The notes: generated from the sequence alone by a model not told the origin. 34,502 nt of DNA from Mycolicibacterium vaccae NBRC 14118 = CIP 105934 (GCF_001552715.1 NZ_BCRS01000053.1:1-34502), one strand, 5' to 3'. Numbered from the stretch's first letter, positions 23,387-32,296 are shown. Translations and numbers: made by a program.

Positions 23387-25159
23387 TCAGGCGTCGGGGG
23401 CCGGCACCTCGTCCGGGGTCCAGGCCTGAGGCAGACCGGGCTGGCCGGGGAACAGGAAATCGACGAACGCCGCCGCGGTCGGCTGCGGCTCGTGGTTGGC
23501 CAGCCCCGGCCGCTCGTTGGCCTCGATGAACGCATACTCCGGCTGGGTCACGTCGGGTACGAGCAGGTCGATGCCGGTGACCGGGATGCCGATCGCCTCG
23601 GCGGCCGCGACCGCGACCCGGCACAGCTCGGGGTGCACGACCGCGGTGACGTCGTGGATGGTGCCGCCCTGGTGCAGGTTCGCGGTCCGGCGGACGCGGA
23701 GGCGCTCACCCTCGGGCAGCACGTCGTCGAACGAGTAACCGGCCTCGCGGACCGTCGTCTCGGTCACCACGTCGATCGGGATGCGCGACTCGCCGCCGGT
23801 CGCGGCGGCGCGCCGCCGGCTCTGCGTCTCGATCAGCTCACCGATCGTGTGGTGACCGGTTCCGGTGATCTCGGCGGGCATCCGCAGCGCGGCGGCCACC
23901 ACCTTGCCGTCGATCACCACCAGGCGCAGGTCGTCGCCGTCGGCCCGCTGTTCGATCAGCACCTCGGGATGCTGCTCCCGGGCCCGGGCCAGCGCGGCGT
24001 CGAGTTCGGCGGGCCCGTCCACCCCGACCGTGATGCCCTTGCCCTGTTCGCCGCGGGTGGGTTTGACCACGACGTCGCCGACGTCGGCGAGGAACTCGTG
24101 GTCGGCCTCGTCGAAGGTGGCCAACCGGCCCTTCGGCACCGTGATGCCCGCTTCCGAGACGATCCGCCGGGTCAGGCGTTTGTCGTCGCAGCGGGCCATC
24201 GCGACCGCGGAGGTGTACTCGGACAACGACTCCCGCGTCACCACACTGCGGCCGCCGTGGGACAGCCGCATCTCGCCGGCCTCGGCGTCGAGCACCTCCA
24301 CCCAGATGCCGCGGCGCAGGGCCTCGTCGGCGATGATCCGGGCGTACGGGTTGAGATCCTCGACCGTCTCCGGCGCATGGGTGTAGAGCGGCTCGTTGAT
24401 CGCGTTCTTGCGCTTGACCGCCATCACCGGCACCCGGTGGAATCCGAGCTTCTCGTACAGCGCGATCGCGGCGTTGTTGTCGTGGGTGACCGACAGGTCC
24501 ATGTACGCGCGGCCGCGGTCACGGTAGAGCTCGGCCAGACTGCGGGTCAGCGCGGCGCCGACGCCGGGCAACGCGGCGGCCGGATCGACGGCCAGCGTCC
24601 ACAGGCTCGACCCGTGCTCGGGGTCGGCGAACAGCTCGGCGTGGTCGACGCCGGTGACGGTGCCCAGCACGGCGCCGTCGTCGCCGACCGCGACCAGATA
24701 GTCGACGGCGGGCTGGCCCCGATGGTTCTCCCAGATCACGTCGGTCGGTGCGGGCACCATGCCGCAGCGCACGTAGACCCGGTTCATCTCGTCGGCGTCC
24801 TCGCGGCCCTGCAGGCTGCGGACGTGGAATCCGTTGGGCGCCTTGGCCGAGGTCTCGGTCTCGGCGAACCGGAGCCGGTAGGTATGGCTCGGGTCGATGA
24901 ACAGCTCGGCGGGCGCCCGGGACACCAGCACGTGCGGTTCGCGCGCATAGATGCAGATGTCGCGACGGCCCTGCCCTTCCTGGCGCAGCACATCGGCCAG
25001 GCGTTCGGGATCGGCGAACGTCTGCCCGAAGATCAGTCGGCCCCAACCGAGTTCGAGGACGACATCGTCGGCCATGGTGTCGAGGAGGCGGGGCGTGGCC
25101 GCCTCGTGCAGCGCGAGGGTGATGCCTTCGGTGTTGTCCGCGGAGGGGTCTGCGATCAT
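23387..25159 (-). CDS. ngg: N-acetylglutaminylglutamine synthetase (GNAT plus ATP-grasp)
   Basis: This 590-residue protein joins a GNAT acetyltransferase (about 112-250, with LWTLAVDPAAALPGVGAAL and HDNNAAIALYEKLGFHRV) to a C-terminal ATP-grasp ligase (about 310-570, with VVVKPTRGEQGKGITVGV, EVLIEQRADGDDLRLVVIDG and FIEANERPGLANH). This fusion is characteristic of the NAGGN synthetase (TIGR03103, called trio GNAT/ATP-grasp). In Sinorhizobium and Pseudomonas, by established work, it acetylates and condenses glutamine into N-acetylglutaminylglutamine, the precursor of the osmolyte NAGGN. The ATG at 25159 overlaps the stop of the amidotransferase gene by 4 bp (ATGA), so they are coupled. The frame is open upstream but that part is a shadow of the partner gene. 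Confidence 0.9.
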   Translation of the reverse strand: MIADPSADNTEGITLALHEAATPRLLDTMADDVVLELGWGRLIFGQTFADPERLADVLRQEGQGRRDICIYAREPHVLVSRAPAELFIDPSHTYRLRFAETETSAKAPNGFHVRSLQGREDADEMNRVYVRCGMVPAPTDVIWENHRGQPAVDYLVAVGDDGAVLGTVTGVDHAELFADPEHGSSLWTLAVDPAAALPGVGAALTRSLAELYRDRGRAYMDLSVTHDNNAAIALYEKLGFHRVPVMAVKRKNAINEPLYTHAPETVEDLNPYARIIADEALRRGIWVEVLDAEAGEMRLSHGGRSVVTRESLSEYTSAVAMARCDDKRLTRRIVSEAGITVPKGRLATFDEADHEFLADVGDVVVKPTRGEQGKGITVGVDGPAELDAALARAREQHPEVLIEQRADGDDLRLVVIDGKVVAAALRMPAEITGTGHHTIGELIETQSRRRAAATGGESRIPIDVVTETTVREAGYSFDDVLPEGERLRVRRTANLHQGGTIHDVTAVVHPELCRVAVAAAEAIGIPVTGIDLLVPDVTQPEYAFIEANERPGLANHEPQPTAAAFVDFLFPGQPGLPQAWTPDEVPAPDA

Positions 25160-26961
25160 GCGGCCGGCCCGTTGATGCCGTGCCGTTGCAACCACAGTTC
25201 GAGCAACGCGATCTGCCACAGCTCGTTGCCGCGCAGCGGGGTCAGTCGGCCGTTGGGATCGGCCAGCAGCCGCTCCACCGCCTGCGGCCGGAACAGGCCG
25301 CGCTCCTTGGCCGCCGGGTCGTAGAGCGCGTCGCGCACCATGTCCAGGTACGGGCCCTCCAGATGCGTCAGCGCGGGCACCGGGAAGTAGCCCTTCGGGC
25401 GGTCGATCACCTCGGACGGAATCACCTGGCGGGCGGCCTGTTTCAGCACACCTTTGCCGTCGTGCGCCGTCTTGTGCTCCGGCGGGCAGGTGGCGGCCAG
25501 GTCGACGAGCTCGTGGTCGAGGAACGGCACGCGGCCCTCCAGTCCCCACGCCATCGTCATGTTGTCGACGCGCTTGACCGGGTCGTCGACGAGCATCACC
25601 GTGGTGTCCAGGCGCAGCGCCCGGTCCACGCCGGTCTGCGCGCCGGGGCGGGCGAAGTGCTCGGTGACGAACAGCTCGCTGGGGTCGTCGGCGGTCAGAT
25701 ACGCGGGGGAGACGATGTCGGCGTAGCCGGCCTGGTCGCGGTCGAAGAACGCGCCCCGGTAGCTGGCCACCGAACCCTCGACCGACGCCGCGCCCGGCGC
25801 GCCCATCGGCGGGTACCAGTGGTAGCCGGCGAACACCTCGTCGGCGCCCTGACCCGACTGCACCACCTTGACGTGCTTGGCGACCTCCTGGCTGAGCAGG
25901 TAGAACGCCACGCAGTCGTGGCTGACCATCGGCTCGCTCATCGCGGCGATCGCGCCGTCGAGCGCGGGCAGCATCCGCGCGGTGTCGATGCGGATCTGGT
26001 GGTGATCGGTGCCGAACCGCTGGGCGATGATGTCGGAGTACTTGAACTCGTCGCCCTTGACGCCGTTCACCGACTCGAAGCCGATCGAGAACGTTTTGAG
26101 CCCGTGCTGGCCGGCCTCGGCGAGCAGGCCGACGATCAGACTCGAGTCCACCCCTCCGGACAGCAGGCAGCCGACCGGCACGTCGGCCACCAGGCGCCGC
26201 TTGACCGCCACCCGCAGCGACTCCAGCACGGCGTCTTCCCAGTCCTTGGCGGACCAGTCGGCGCGGTCCTCGCGGCGGGTGAAGTCGGGCTCCCAATAGG
26301 TGGTGGTGACGACCCGGCCGTCCGGCTCGATCGCCATCAGCGAGGCAGGTGGCAGTTTCTCGATGCCGCGCAGGATGGTGCGCGGTGCCGGCACCACCGA
26401 GTGGAACGTCATGTAGTGGTGCAGTGCGACCGGGTCGATGCGGGTGTCGACCTCGCCGCCGGCCAGCAGCGCGGGCAGCGAGGACGCGAACCGGATCCGG
26501 TCGGTGCTGTGGTTCAGGTAGAGCGGCTTGATGCCCAACCGGTCACGGCCCAGCAGCACCCGGCCGCTGTCGCGCTCGACGATGGCGAACGCGAACATGC
26601 CTTTGAGTCGGTCGACGAAGCGGTCACCCCAGTGGTGGTAGGCCTTGAGCAGCACCTCGGTGTCGCTGTGGGAGAAGAAGCGGTAGCCGTGGCCGGCCAG
26701 TTCGTCGCGCAACTGCTCGTAGTTGTAGATGCAGCCGTTCCACGCGATGGTGAGCCCGAGATCGGAGTCGACCATCGGCTGGGCGCCGGCCTCGGTGAGG
26801 TCGATGATCCTCAACCGCCGGTGGCCGAGGGCGACCCGGCCCTGGGACCACGTGCCCGCGGCGTCCGGCCCCCGCGGGACCATGACCTCGGCCATCGCCG
26901 CGACAGCGCTGATATTCGGGGTTGTTCCGTCGAGGCGCACCTCGCCGGTGGCTCCACACAC
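25156..26961 (-). CDS. asnO: N-acetylglutaminylglutamine amidotransferase (AsnB/AsnO-like)
   Basis: This 601-residue asparagine-synthetase-like enzyme starts MCGATGEVRL with the nucleophile Cys2 of class II glutamine amidotransferases. The glutaminase half runs to about 190 (NGCIYNYEQLRDEL, FSHSDTEVLLKAY). The synthetase half has the PP-loop LSGGVDSSLIVGLL at 268-281 and YSDIIAQRFGTDHHQIRI. Beside an ngg gene this fits the NAGGN amidotransferase (TIGR03104-like), which amidates N-acetylglutaminylglutamine. The start must be the GTG at 26961 so that Cys2 is exposed, although the frame is open far upstream. TAGGGT ends 7 bp before it. General asparagine synthetase is the alternative, less likely given the partner. 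Confidence 0.88.
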   Translation of the reverse strand: MCGATGEVRLDGTTPNISAVAAMAEVMVPRGPDAAGTWSQGRVALGHRRLRIIDLTEAGAQPMVDSDLGLTIAWNGCIYNYEQLRDELAGHGYRFFSHSDTEVLLKAYHHWGDRFVDRLKGMFAFAIVERDSGRVLLGRDRLGIKPLYLNHSTDRIRFASSLPALLAGGEVDTRIDPVALHHYMTFHSVVPAPRTILRGIEKLPPASLMAIEPDGRVVTTTYWEPDFTRREDRADWSAKDWEDAVLESLRVAVKRRLVADVPVGCLLSGGVDSSLIVGLLAEAGQHGLKTFSIGFESVNGVKGDEFKYSDIIAQRFGTDHHQIRIDTARMLPALDGAIAAMSEPMVSHDCVAFYLLSQEVAKHVKVVQSGQGADEVFAGYHWYPPMGAPGAASVEGSVASYRGAFFDRDQAGYADIVSPAYLTADDPSELFVTEHFARPGAQTGVDRALRLDTTVMLVDDPVKRVDNMTMAWGLEGRVPFLDHELVDLAATCPPEHKTAHDGKGVLKQAARQVIPSEVIDRPKGYFPVPALTHLEGPYLDMVRDALYDPAAKERGLFRPQAVERLLADPNGRLTPLRGNELWQIALLELWLQRHGINGPAA

Positions 26962-27233
26962 GTTGTCGACCCTACTCTGTGACGGCTTTGCGATCAGTTG
27001 ACCAACGGGCCGCCGGATGCCGGGGCCCGGCGGCGCGGTCGTGATTACCCCAGCGTCAATCCGCCAAACGCAGGACGGCAAATCAAGATCGAGATTCTCA
27101 TCACAAGCGAATCGTTTATTGGTCTGGTGTCCTACCTTTAGACATGGAAATCTGGTCTGCACATGTAGTCGTCCCACTACCGATGCCGGCCAACGGTCTG
27201 TGGGAGACAGAACCGTAGGGAGAGGCGGGCTTG
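26962..27233. other. Divergent intergenic region between asnO and glnA4
   Basis: These 272 bp lie between divergent operons. TAGGGT for the minus-strand gene is at its left end. The middle (about 27050-27160) is clearly less GC-rich than its surroundings and should carry the glnA4 promoter. Near 27125-27136 a TGGT/ACC pair separated by 5 bp might be part of a GntR-type operator, but it is too short to claim. AGGGAGAGG before 27234 is the glnA4 ribosome site. Confidence 0.45.
26969..26974 (-). promoter_or_regulatory. Putative -10 hexamer (TAGGGT) of the NAGGN amidotransferase gene
   Basis: On the minus strand TAGGGT ends 7 bp before the GTG at 26961. A leaderless message would start at the codon that places Cys2 correctly, which supports this start. 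Confidence 0.5.
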
Positions 27234-28598
27234 ATGAGCGAACGCGGCATGTTGACGAGGGCGGCACTGGAGCAACTGGTGGCCGACGGCGACATCGACA
27301 CCGTCATCGTCGGGTTCTGCGACATGCAGGGCCGGCTCACCGGCAAGCGGATCTCGGCGCGCCTGTTCGTTGAGGAGGTCGCCGACCACGGCGCCGAGTG
27401 CTGCAACTACCTGCTGGCCGTCGACGTCGACATGAACACCGTCGACGGCTACGCGACCTCCAGCTGGGAGACCGGTTACGGGGACATGGTCATGACCCCG
27501 GACATGTCCACCCTGCGACGGGTGCCCTGGCTACCCGCCACCGCGTTGGTGATGGCCGACCTGTCGTGGACCGACGGGCGTCCGGTCGCTCAGGCGCCGC
27601 GCGGCATCCTGCGTGCCCAGCTGGATCGGCTGGCCGAGCGCGGACTCGATGCGATCGCCGCCACCGAACTCGAGTTCATGGTGTTCGACACCGGTTTCCG
27701 CGAAGCCTGGGCAGCCGGGTACCGAAATCTCAAGCCCGCCACCGACTACAACATCGACTACGCGATGCACGCCTCGACCCGGATGGAACCGTTGCTGCGC
27801 GACATCCGCCTGGGGATGGAAGGCGCAGGCATGTACTGCGAAGGCGTCAAAGGCGAATGCAACCTGGGCCAGCAGGAGATCGGGTTCCGTTACGACCAGG
27901 CGCTGGTCACCTGCGACAACCACACGATCTACAAGAACGGCGCCAAAGAAATCGCCGACCAGCACGGCAAGAGCCTGACGTTCATGGCGAAGTTCGACGA
28001 GAGCGAAGGCAACAGCTGCCACATCCACATCTCGTTCCGGGGCAAGGACGGAACGGCGGTGTTCGCCGACGACTCCGACCCGCTGGGTATGTCGCCGATG
28101 TTCCGCAGCTTCATCGCCGGCCAGCTGGCCACGCTGCGCGACTTCACCCTGTTCTACGCGCCGAACATCAACTCGTACAAGCGGTTCGCCGAAGGCAGCT
28201 TCGCTCCGACCGCGGTGGCCTGGGGGACCGACAACCGCACCTGCTCACTGCGGGTCGTCGGCCACGGCCATGGCATGCGCGTGGAGAACCGTGCCCCCGG
28301 CGGGGACGTCAACCAGTACCTGGCCGTCGCGGCGCTGATCGCCGGCGGTCTGTACGGCATCGAGAACGAGTTGGAGCTCGAAGACGCCGTCGAGGGCAAC
28401 GCCTACACCAGCGGCGCCGACCGGCTGCCGACCACGCTGGCCGAGGCGGCCGAGCTGTTGGACAAGTCCGCGATCGCGCGCGAGGCGTTCGGCGACGACG
28501 TGATCGACCACTACCTGAACAACGCGGCGGTCGAACTGAAGGCCTTCAACGCCACGGTCACGGACTGGGAGAGGAAACGCGGCTTTGAGCGCCTCTGA
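27234..28598 (+). CDS. glnA4: GlnA4-type gamma-glutamyl-amine ligase (glutamine synthetase family)
   Basis: This 454-residue protein has the glutamine synthetase fold: an N-terminal beta-grasp (VIVGFCDMQGRLTGKRISARLF), the ATP/metal block ELEFMVFDTGFREAW, EGVKGECNLGQQEIGFRYDQAL, and the substrate block SCHIHISFRGKDG followed by TCSLRVVGHGHGMRVENRAPGGD. It lacks the adenylylation loop of GlnA1. In Streptomyces the protein called GlnA4 is reported to ligate glutamate to ethanolamine and GlnA3 to polyamines; which applies here is inferred from the operon. A TTG at 27231 is in frame, but ATG 27234 has AGGGAGAGG before it. It is the first gene of glnA4-amidase-aldC-SDR-gntR and matches Rv2860c in order. 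Confidence 0.9.
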   Translation: MSERGMLTRAALEQLVADGDIDTVIVGFCDMQGRLTGKRISARLFVEEVADHGAECCNYLLAVDVDMNTVDGYATSSWETGYGDMVMTPDMSTLRRVPWLPATALVMADLSWTDGRPVAQAPRGILRAQLDRLAERGLDAIAATELEFMVFDTGFREAWAAGYRNLKPATDYNIDYAMHASTRMEPLLRDIRLGMEGAGMYCEGVKGECNLGQQEIGFRYDQALVTCDNHTIYKNGAKEIADQHGKSLTFMAKFDESEGNSCHIHISFRGKDGTAVFADDSDPLGMSPMFRSFIAGQLATLRDFTLFYAPNINSYKRFAEGSFAPTAVAWGTDNRTCSLRVVGHGHGMRVENRAPGGDVNQYLAVAALIAGGLYGIENELELEDAVEGNAYTSGADRLPTTLAEAAELLDKSAIAREAFGDDVIDHYLNNAAVELKAFNATVTDWERKRGFERL

Positions 28599-29361
28599 TG
28601 TGCGTCCCGTGATCGGTCTGACCACCTATCTGCAGCAGGCCCGGACCGGGGTGTGGGACGTGCGGGCCAGCTTCCTGCCTGCGATCTACTTCGAGGGTGT
28701 CGGGATGGCGGGCGGGATCGCCACGCTGCTGCCGCCCCAACCGGTCGACGACGCGATCGCCGAACGCATCCTCGACGGAATCGACGGCCTGATCATCACC
28801 GGCGGACGTGATGTCGAGCCGGCCACCTACGGCGCCGGGCCGCACCCGGCCACCGACGCGCCGGTCCCGGACGGCCGCACCCGCGATGCGTTCGAGTTCG
28901 CGCTGGTCCGGGCTGCGCTGCGGCGGGGACTGCCGCTGCTGGGCATCTGCCGGGGCGCGCAGGTGCTCAACGTCGCGCTCGGGGGCACGCTGCACCAGCA
29001 CGTGCCCGACGTCGTCGGCCACACCCGCCACCAGCAGGGCAACGCGGTGTTCAGCACCTCCTCGATCGCCACGGTGCCCGGCACCCGGTTGGCGGCCCTG
29101 GTCGGACCCGACACGCAGGCGCAGTGCTATCACCACCAGGCCATCGACCGGCTCGGCGACGGCCTGGTCGTGAGCGCGTCGGACACCGCCGACGGGATCA
29201 TCGAGGCCGTGGAGGTCGACGCCGCGCGGTACCCCGACCGCTGGGTGGTGGCGGTGCAGTGGCACCCCGAGGAACGACTCGACGACCTTCGGCTGTTCGC
29301 CGGACTGGTCGGCGCCGCGGCCGGCTACGCCGGTCACACGAGACAGAAAGTGAGCAGATGA
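28585..29361 (+). CDS. Gamma-glutamyl amide hydrolase, peptidase C26 (PuuD-like)
   Basis: This 258-residue class I amidotransferase-like hydrolase has the nucleophile elbow LLGICRGAQVLNV (Cys122) and the catalytic WHPEE (His227 with a following Glu). GLIITGGRDVEP near 68-79 is typical of gamma-glutamyl-GABA hydrolases (PuuD), which split a gamma-glutamyl amide to glutamate and the freed amine compound. The start is a TTG at 28585, overlapping the end of glnA4 by 14 bp, with GAGAGGA upstream; a GTG at 28600 is the alternative. The stop overlaps aldC (ATGA). It should perform the last step of the operon's route. It corresponds to Rv2859c in order. Confidence 0.9.
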   Translation: MSASDVRPVIGLTTYLQQARTGVWDVRASFLPAIYFEGVGMAGGIATLLPPQPVDDAIAERILDGIDGLIITGGRDVEPATYGAGPHPATDAPVPDGRTRDAFEFALVRAALRRGLPLLGICRGAQVLNVALGGTLHQHVPDVVGHTRHQQGNAVFSTSSIATVPGTRLAALVGPDTQAQCYHHQAIDRLGDGLVVSASDTADGIIEAVEVDAARYPDRWVVAVQWHPEERLDDLRLFAGLVGAAAGYAGHTRQKVSR

Positions 29362-30731
29362 GTCAGGCAACGGCAAGCGAGGTCGTCAATCCGGCGACCG
29401 AGGAGGTGCTGCGCACCGTCGAACACACCGGCGAGGCCGGTGTCGACGACGCGGTGGCCCGGGCCAGGGCGGCTCAGCGCCGGTGGGCCGCACAGGCCCC
29501 CGCCGAACGGGCTGCCGCGCTGCGTGACTTCGCCGCGATCGTGGACGCCCACGTCGAGGAACTCGCGCAGCTGGAGGTCGCCAACTCCGGACACCCGGTC
29601 GGCAACGCCCGCTGGGAGGCCGGCCACGTCCGCGACGTGCTGCAGTACTATTCGGCAGCCCCGGAACGGCTGTCGGGCAAGCAGATTCCGGTTGCCGGCG
29701 GCCTGGACGTGACGTTCAACGAGCCGCTCGGCGTCGTCGGGGTGATCACCCCGTGGAACTTCCCGATGACGATCGCGGCGTGGGGTTTCGCGCCCGCGCT
29801 GGCGGCCGGAAACGCGGTGCTGGTCAAACCCGCGGAGTGGACCCCGCTGACCACCATGCGTCTCGGCGAGCTGGCTGTCGAATCCGGTTTGCCCGCAGAC
29901 CTTTTCCAGGTCCTGCCGGGCCGTGGGTCGGTGGTGGGGGAGCGCTTCGTCAGCCACCCCGACGTCCGCAAGATCGTGTTCACCGGGTCCACCGAGGTGG
30001 GCACCCGGGTGATGGCCGGCGCCGCGAAGCAGGTCAAACGCGTCACCCTGGAACTCGGCGGCAAGAGCGCCAACATCGTCTTCGACGACTGCGACCTGGA
30101 GCGCGCCGCGGCCACCGCACCGTACGGGGTGTTCGACAACTCGGGTCAGGACTGCTGCGCGCGCAGCCGGATCCTGGTTCAGCGCAACGTGTTCGACAAG
30201 TTCATGGAGCTGCTGGAACCGGCCGTGAAGGGCGTCGTGGTCGGTGACCCGGCCTCCGACGGCACCGAGATGGGCCCGCTGGTGTCCAAGACGCACTGGA
30301 ACTCGGTGTCCTCGTTCGTCCCGGACGACGCACCGGTGGCCTTCCGCGGCGACGCGCCGTCCGGACCCGGATTCTGGTTCCCCCCGACGGTGCTGATGCC
30401 CGAGCGCGGCGACCGCACCGTCACCGAGGAGATCTTCGGCCCGGTGGTCGCGGTGCTGCCCTTCGACGACGAAGCCGACGCGATCGCGCTGGCCAACGAC
30501 ACCGTGTACGGTCTGTCCGGCTCGATCTGGACCGAGAACCTGTCCCGCGCGATGCGGGTGTCCCGTGCGGTGGAAGCCGGCAATCTGTCGGTCAATTCGC
30601 ATTCGTCGGTGCGCTACAGCACGCCGTTCGGCGGGTTCAAGCAGTCCGGGCTGGGCCGTGAACTCGGCCCGGACGCCCCGTTGTCGTTCACCGAGACCAA
30701 AAACGTCTTTTTCGCAGTAGAGGAGAACTGA
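29358..30731 (+). CDS. aldC: NAD(P)-dependent aldehyde dehydrogenase (AldC)
   Basis: This 457-residue protein has the ALDH superfamily core: Asn134 in TPWNFPM, the GSTEVG nucleotide turn at about 210-215, the general-base Glu232 in LELGGKSANIVF, and nucleophile Cys266 in SGQDCCARSR. PFGGFKQSGLGREL closes the C-terminal part. It oxidises an aldehyde to a carboxylic acid. The ATG at 29358 overlaps the stop of the amidase gene; its own TGA shares one base with the next start. In this operon the likely substrate is a gamma-glutamyl aldehyde, as for PuuC. It matches Rv2858c in order and length. Confidence 0.92.
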   Translation: MSQATASEVVNPATEEVLRTVEHTGEAGVDDAVARARAAQRRWAAQAPAERAAALRDFAAIVDAHVEELAQLEVANSGHPVGNARWEAGHVRDVLQYYSAAPERLSGKQIPVAGGLDVTFNEPLGVVGVITPWNFPMTIAAWGFAPALAAGNAVLVKPAEWTPLTTMRLGELAVESGLPADLFQVLPGRGSVVGERFVSHPDVRKIVFTGSTEVGTRVMAGAAKQVKRVTLELGGKSANIVFDDCDLERAAATAPYGVFDNSGQDCCARSRILVQRNVFDKFMELLEPAVKGVVVGDPASDGTEMGPLVSKTHWNSVSSFVPDDAPVAFRGDAPSGPGFWFPPTVLMPERGDRTVTEEIFGPVVAVLPFDDEADAIALANDTVYGLSGSIWTENLSRAMRVSRAVEAGNLSVNSHSSVRYSTPFGGFKQSGLGRELGPDAPLSFTETKNVFFAVEEN

Positions 30732-31504
30732 TGGACCTGAGCCGGCGCCTCAAGGACAAGGTGGCCGTGATCACCGGTGGCGCGAGCGGTATCGGGCTGG
30801 CCACCGCCAAGCGGATGCGCTCCGAAGGCGCCATCGTCGTCATCGGGGATCTCGACGAGAAGACCGGCAAGTCGGTCGCCGACGACCTGAACGTGACTTT
30901 CGTGCAGGTCGACGTGTCGGACCAGGTCGCGGTGGACAACCTGTTCGACACCGCGTTCGAGGTGCACGGTGCGGTGGACATCGCCTTCAACAACGCGGGC
31001 ATCAGCCCACCCGAGGACGACCTCATCGAGAGCACCGGGATCGACGCGTGGGACCGGGTGCAGGACATCAACCTCAAGTCGGTGTTCTTCTGCTGCAAGG
31101 CCGCGCTGCGCCACATGGTGCCCGCGCAGAAGGGGTCGATCGTCAACACGGCGTCGTTCGTCGCGGTGAACGGATCGGCGACGTCGCAGATCTCCTACAC
31201 CGCGTCCAAGGGCGGGGTGCTGGCGATGTCCCGCGAACTCGGAATCCAGTACGCACGGCAGGGGATCCGTGTCAACGCGCTGTGCCCGGGGCCGGTCAAC
31301 ACCCCGCTGCTGCAGGAGCTGTTCGCCAAGGATCCGGAGCGCGCCGCCCGGCGACTGGTGCACGTGCCGATGGGGCGCTTCGCCGAACCCGAGGAACTGG
31401 CCGCCGCGGTGGCCTTCCTGGCCTCCGACGACGCGTCGTTCATCACCGGGTCGACCTTCCTGGTCGACGGCGGCATCACCGGCCACTACGTCACACCGCT
31501 GTAG
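30731..31504 (+). CDS. SDR family alcohol dehydrogenase (Rv2857c-like)
   Basis: This 257-residue classical SDR has TGGASGIG at 15-22, an acidic strand-2 end (Asp40, suggesting NAD rather than NADP), NNAG at 87-90, Asn114, Ser142, Tyr156 and Lys160, so it is catalytically complete. The ending STFLVDGGITGHYV is normal. AGGAG precedes the ATG, which overlaps the aldC stop by one base. In the operon it would oxidise the hydroxyl of a gamma-glutamyl amino-alcohol to the aldehyde that AldC then oxidises. That role is inferred; the enzyme class is not. Confidence 0.9.
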   Translation: MDLSRRLKDKVAVITGGASGIGLATAKRMRSEGAIVVIGDLDEKTGKSVADDLNVTFVQVDVSDQVAVDNLFDTAFEVHGAVDIAFNNAGISPPEDDLIESTGIDAWDRVQDINLKSVFFCCKAALRHMVPAQKGSIVNTASFVAVNGSATSQISYTASKGGVLAMSRELGIQYARQGIRVNALCPGPVNTPLLQELFAKDPERAARRLVHVPMGRFAEPEELAAAVAFLASDDASFITGSTFLVDGGITGHYVTPL

Positions 31505-31514
31505 GCGCGACGCG

Positions 31515-32240
31515 ATGGCGGCGCACGGACGCGGGGAGCACACGTCGAGCGACGCGCTGCTGCGTCCGGTGCGACCGCTCAACGCGTTCGAGGACACCGT
31601 CGAACGGTTGTTGCAGACGATCCGGCTCGGCGTGCTGGGGCCGGGCGACTCGCTGCCCCCGGAGCGGGAACTGGCCGCGCAGATGGGGGTCAGCCGCGAC
31701 ACCGTGCGGGAGGCGATCAAGTCGCTGGCCGAGGCCGGCTACCTGGTGTCGCGGCGCGGCAGGTACGGCGGCACCTTCGTCGCCGACGCGCTGCCGGCCC
31801 CGTGCGCCCACGACGTCGAGTTCAGCCGCGCCGACATCGACGACGCGATGCGGTTGCGGGAGATCCTGGAGACCGGTGCGGCGCGGATGGCGGCCACGCG
31901 CACGCTGACCGTAGCCGACCGCGACGCGCTGTCGGCCCGGCTGCTCGATGTACGGGGGTGTGCGCCGACGGACTACCGGCGGCTGGACTCCCGGCTGCAC
32001 CTGGCGATCGCCGAGGCGGCGGGGGTGCCCTCGCTGGTGCCGATGATCGCGCAGAATCGCATGCGGCTCAACGAGATGCTGGACCGGATTCCGCTGCTGA
32101 CCCGGAACATCGCCCACTCCGACGAGCAGCACGAGGCCATCGTGGCGGCCATCCTGGCCGGGGACGCCGATGCCGCGGCCGAGACGACGGCCGCACATGT
32201 GTGGGGGTCGGCGGCGCTGCTGCACGGCTTCCTGGACTGA
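31515..32240 (+). CDS. GntR family transcriptional regulator, FCD (FadR) subfamily
   Basis: This 241-residue regulator has a winged helix-turn-helix at about 25-92 (LPPERELAAQMGVSRDTVREAIKSLAEAGYLVSRRGRYGG) and an FCD ligand-binding domain at about 105-235. The FCD metal ligands are visible: Asp158 and His162 (DSRLHLAI), His206 (DEQHEAIVAAI) and His228. It lies 10 bp after the SDR gene as the last gene of the glnA4 operon, so it probably controls that operon in response to a carboxylated or amino pathway intermediate. The frame is open upstream through the SDR gene, but MAAHGRGEH at 31515 is the first start outside it. Confidence 0.9.
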   Translation: MAAHGRGEHTSSDALLRPVRPLNAFEDTVERLLQTIRLGVLGPGDSLPPERELAAQMGVSRDTVREAIKSLAEAGYLVSRRGRYGGTFVADALPAPCAHDVEFSRADIDDAMRLREILETGAARMAATRTLTVADRDALSARLLDVRGCAPTDYRRLDSRLHLAIAEAAGVPSLVPMIAQNRMRLNEMLDRIPLLTRNIAHSDEQHEAIVAAILAGDADAAAETTAAHVWGSAALLHGFLD

Positions 32241-32296
32241 CCCGGACGCGCTGACACGCCGCCGCACCGAGCGCCCGGCGCACGCCCGCCGGGGAC

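Noticed and set aside
25180..26982. Long plus-strand open frame (600 codons) opposite the NAGGN amidotransferase gene.
   Set aside because: Shadow of a clearly real class II amidotransferase/synthetase on the other strand.
27119..27144. A TTGGTC / TAGACA promoter for glnA4.
   Set aside because: The spacer would be 14 bp, too short for a usual sigma-A promoter, and the second hexamer does not end in T.
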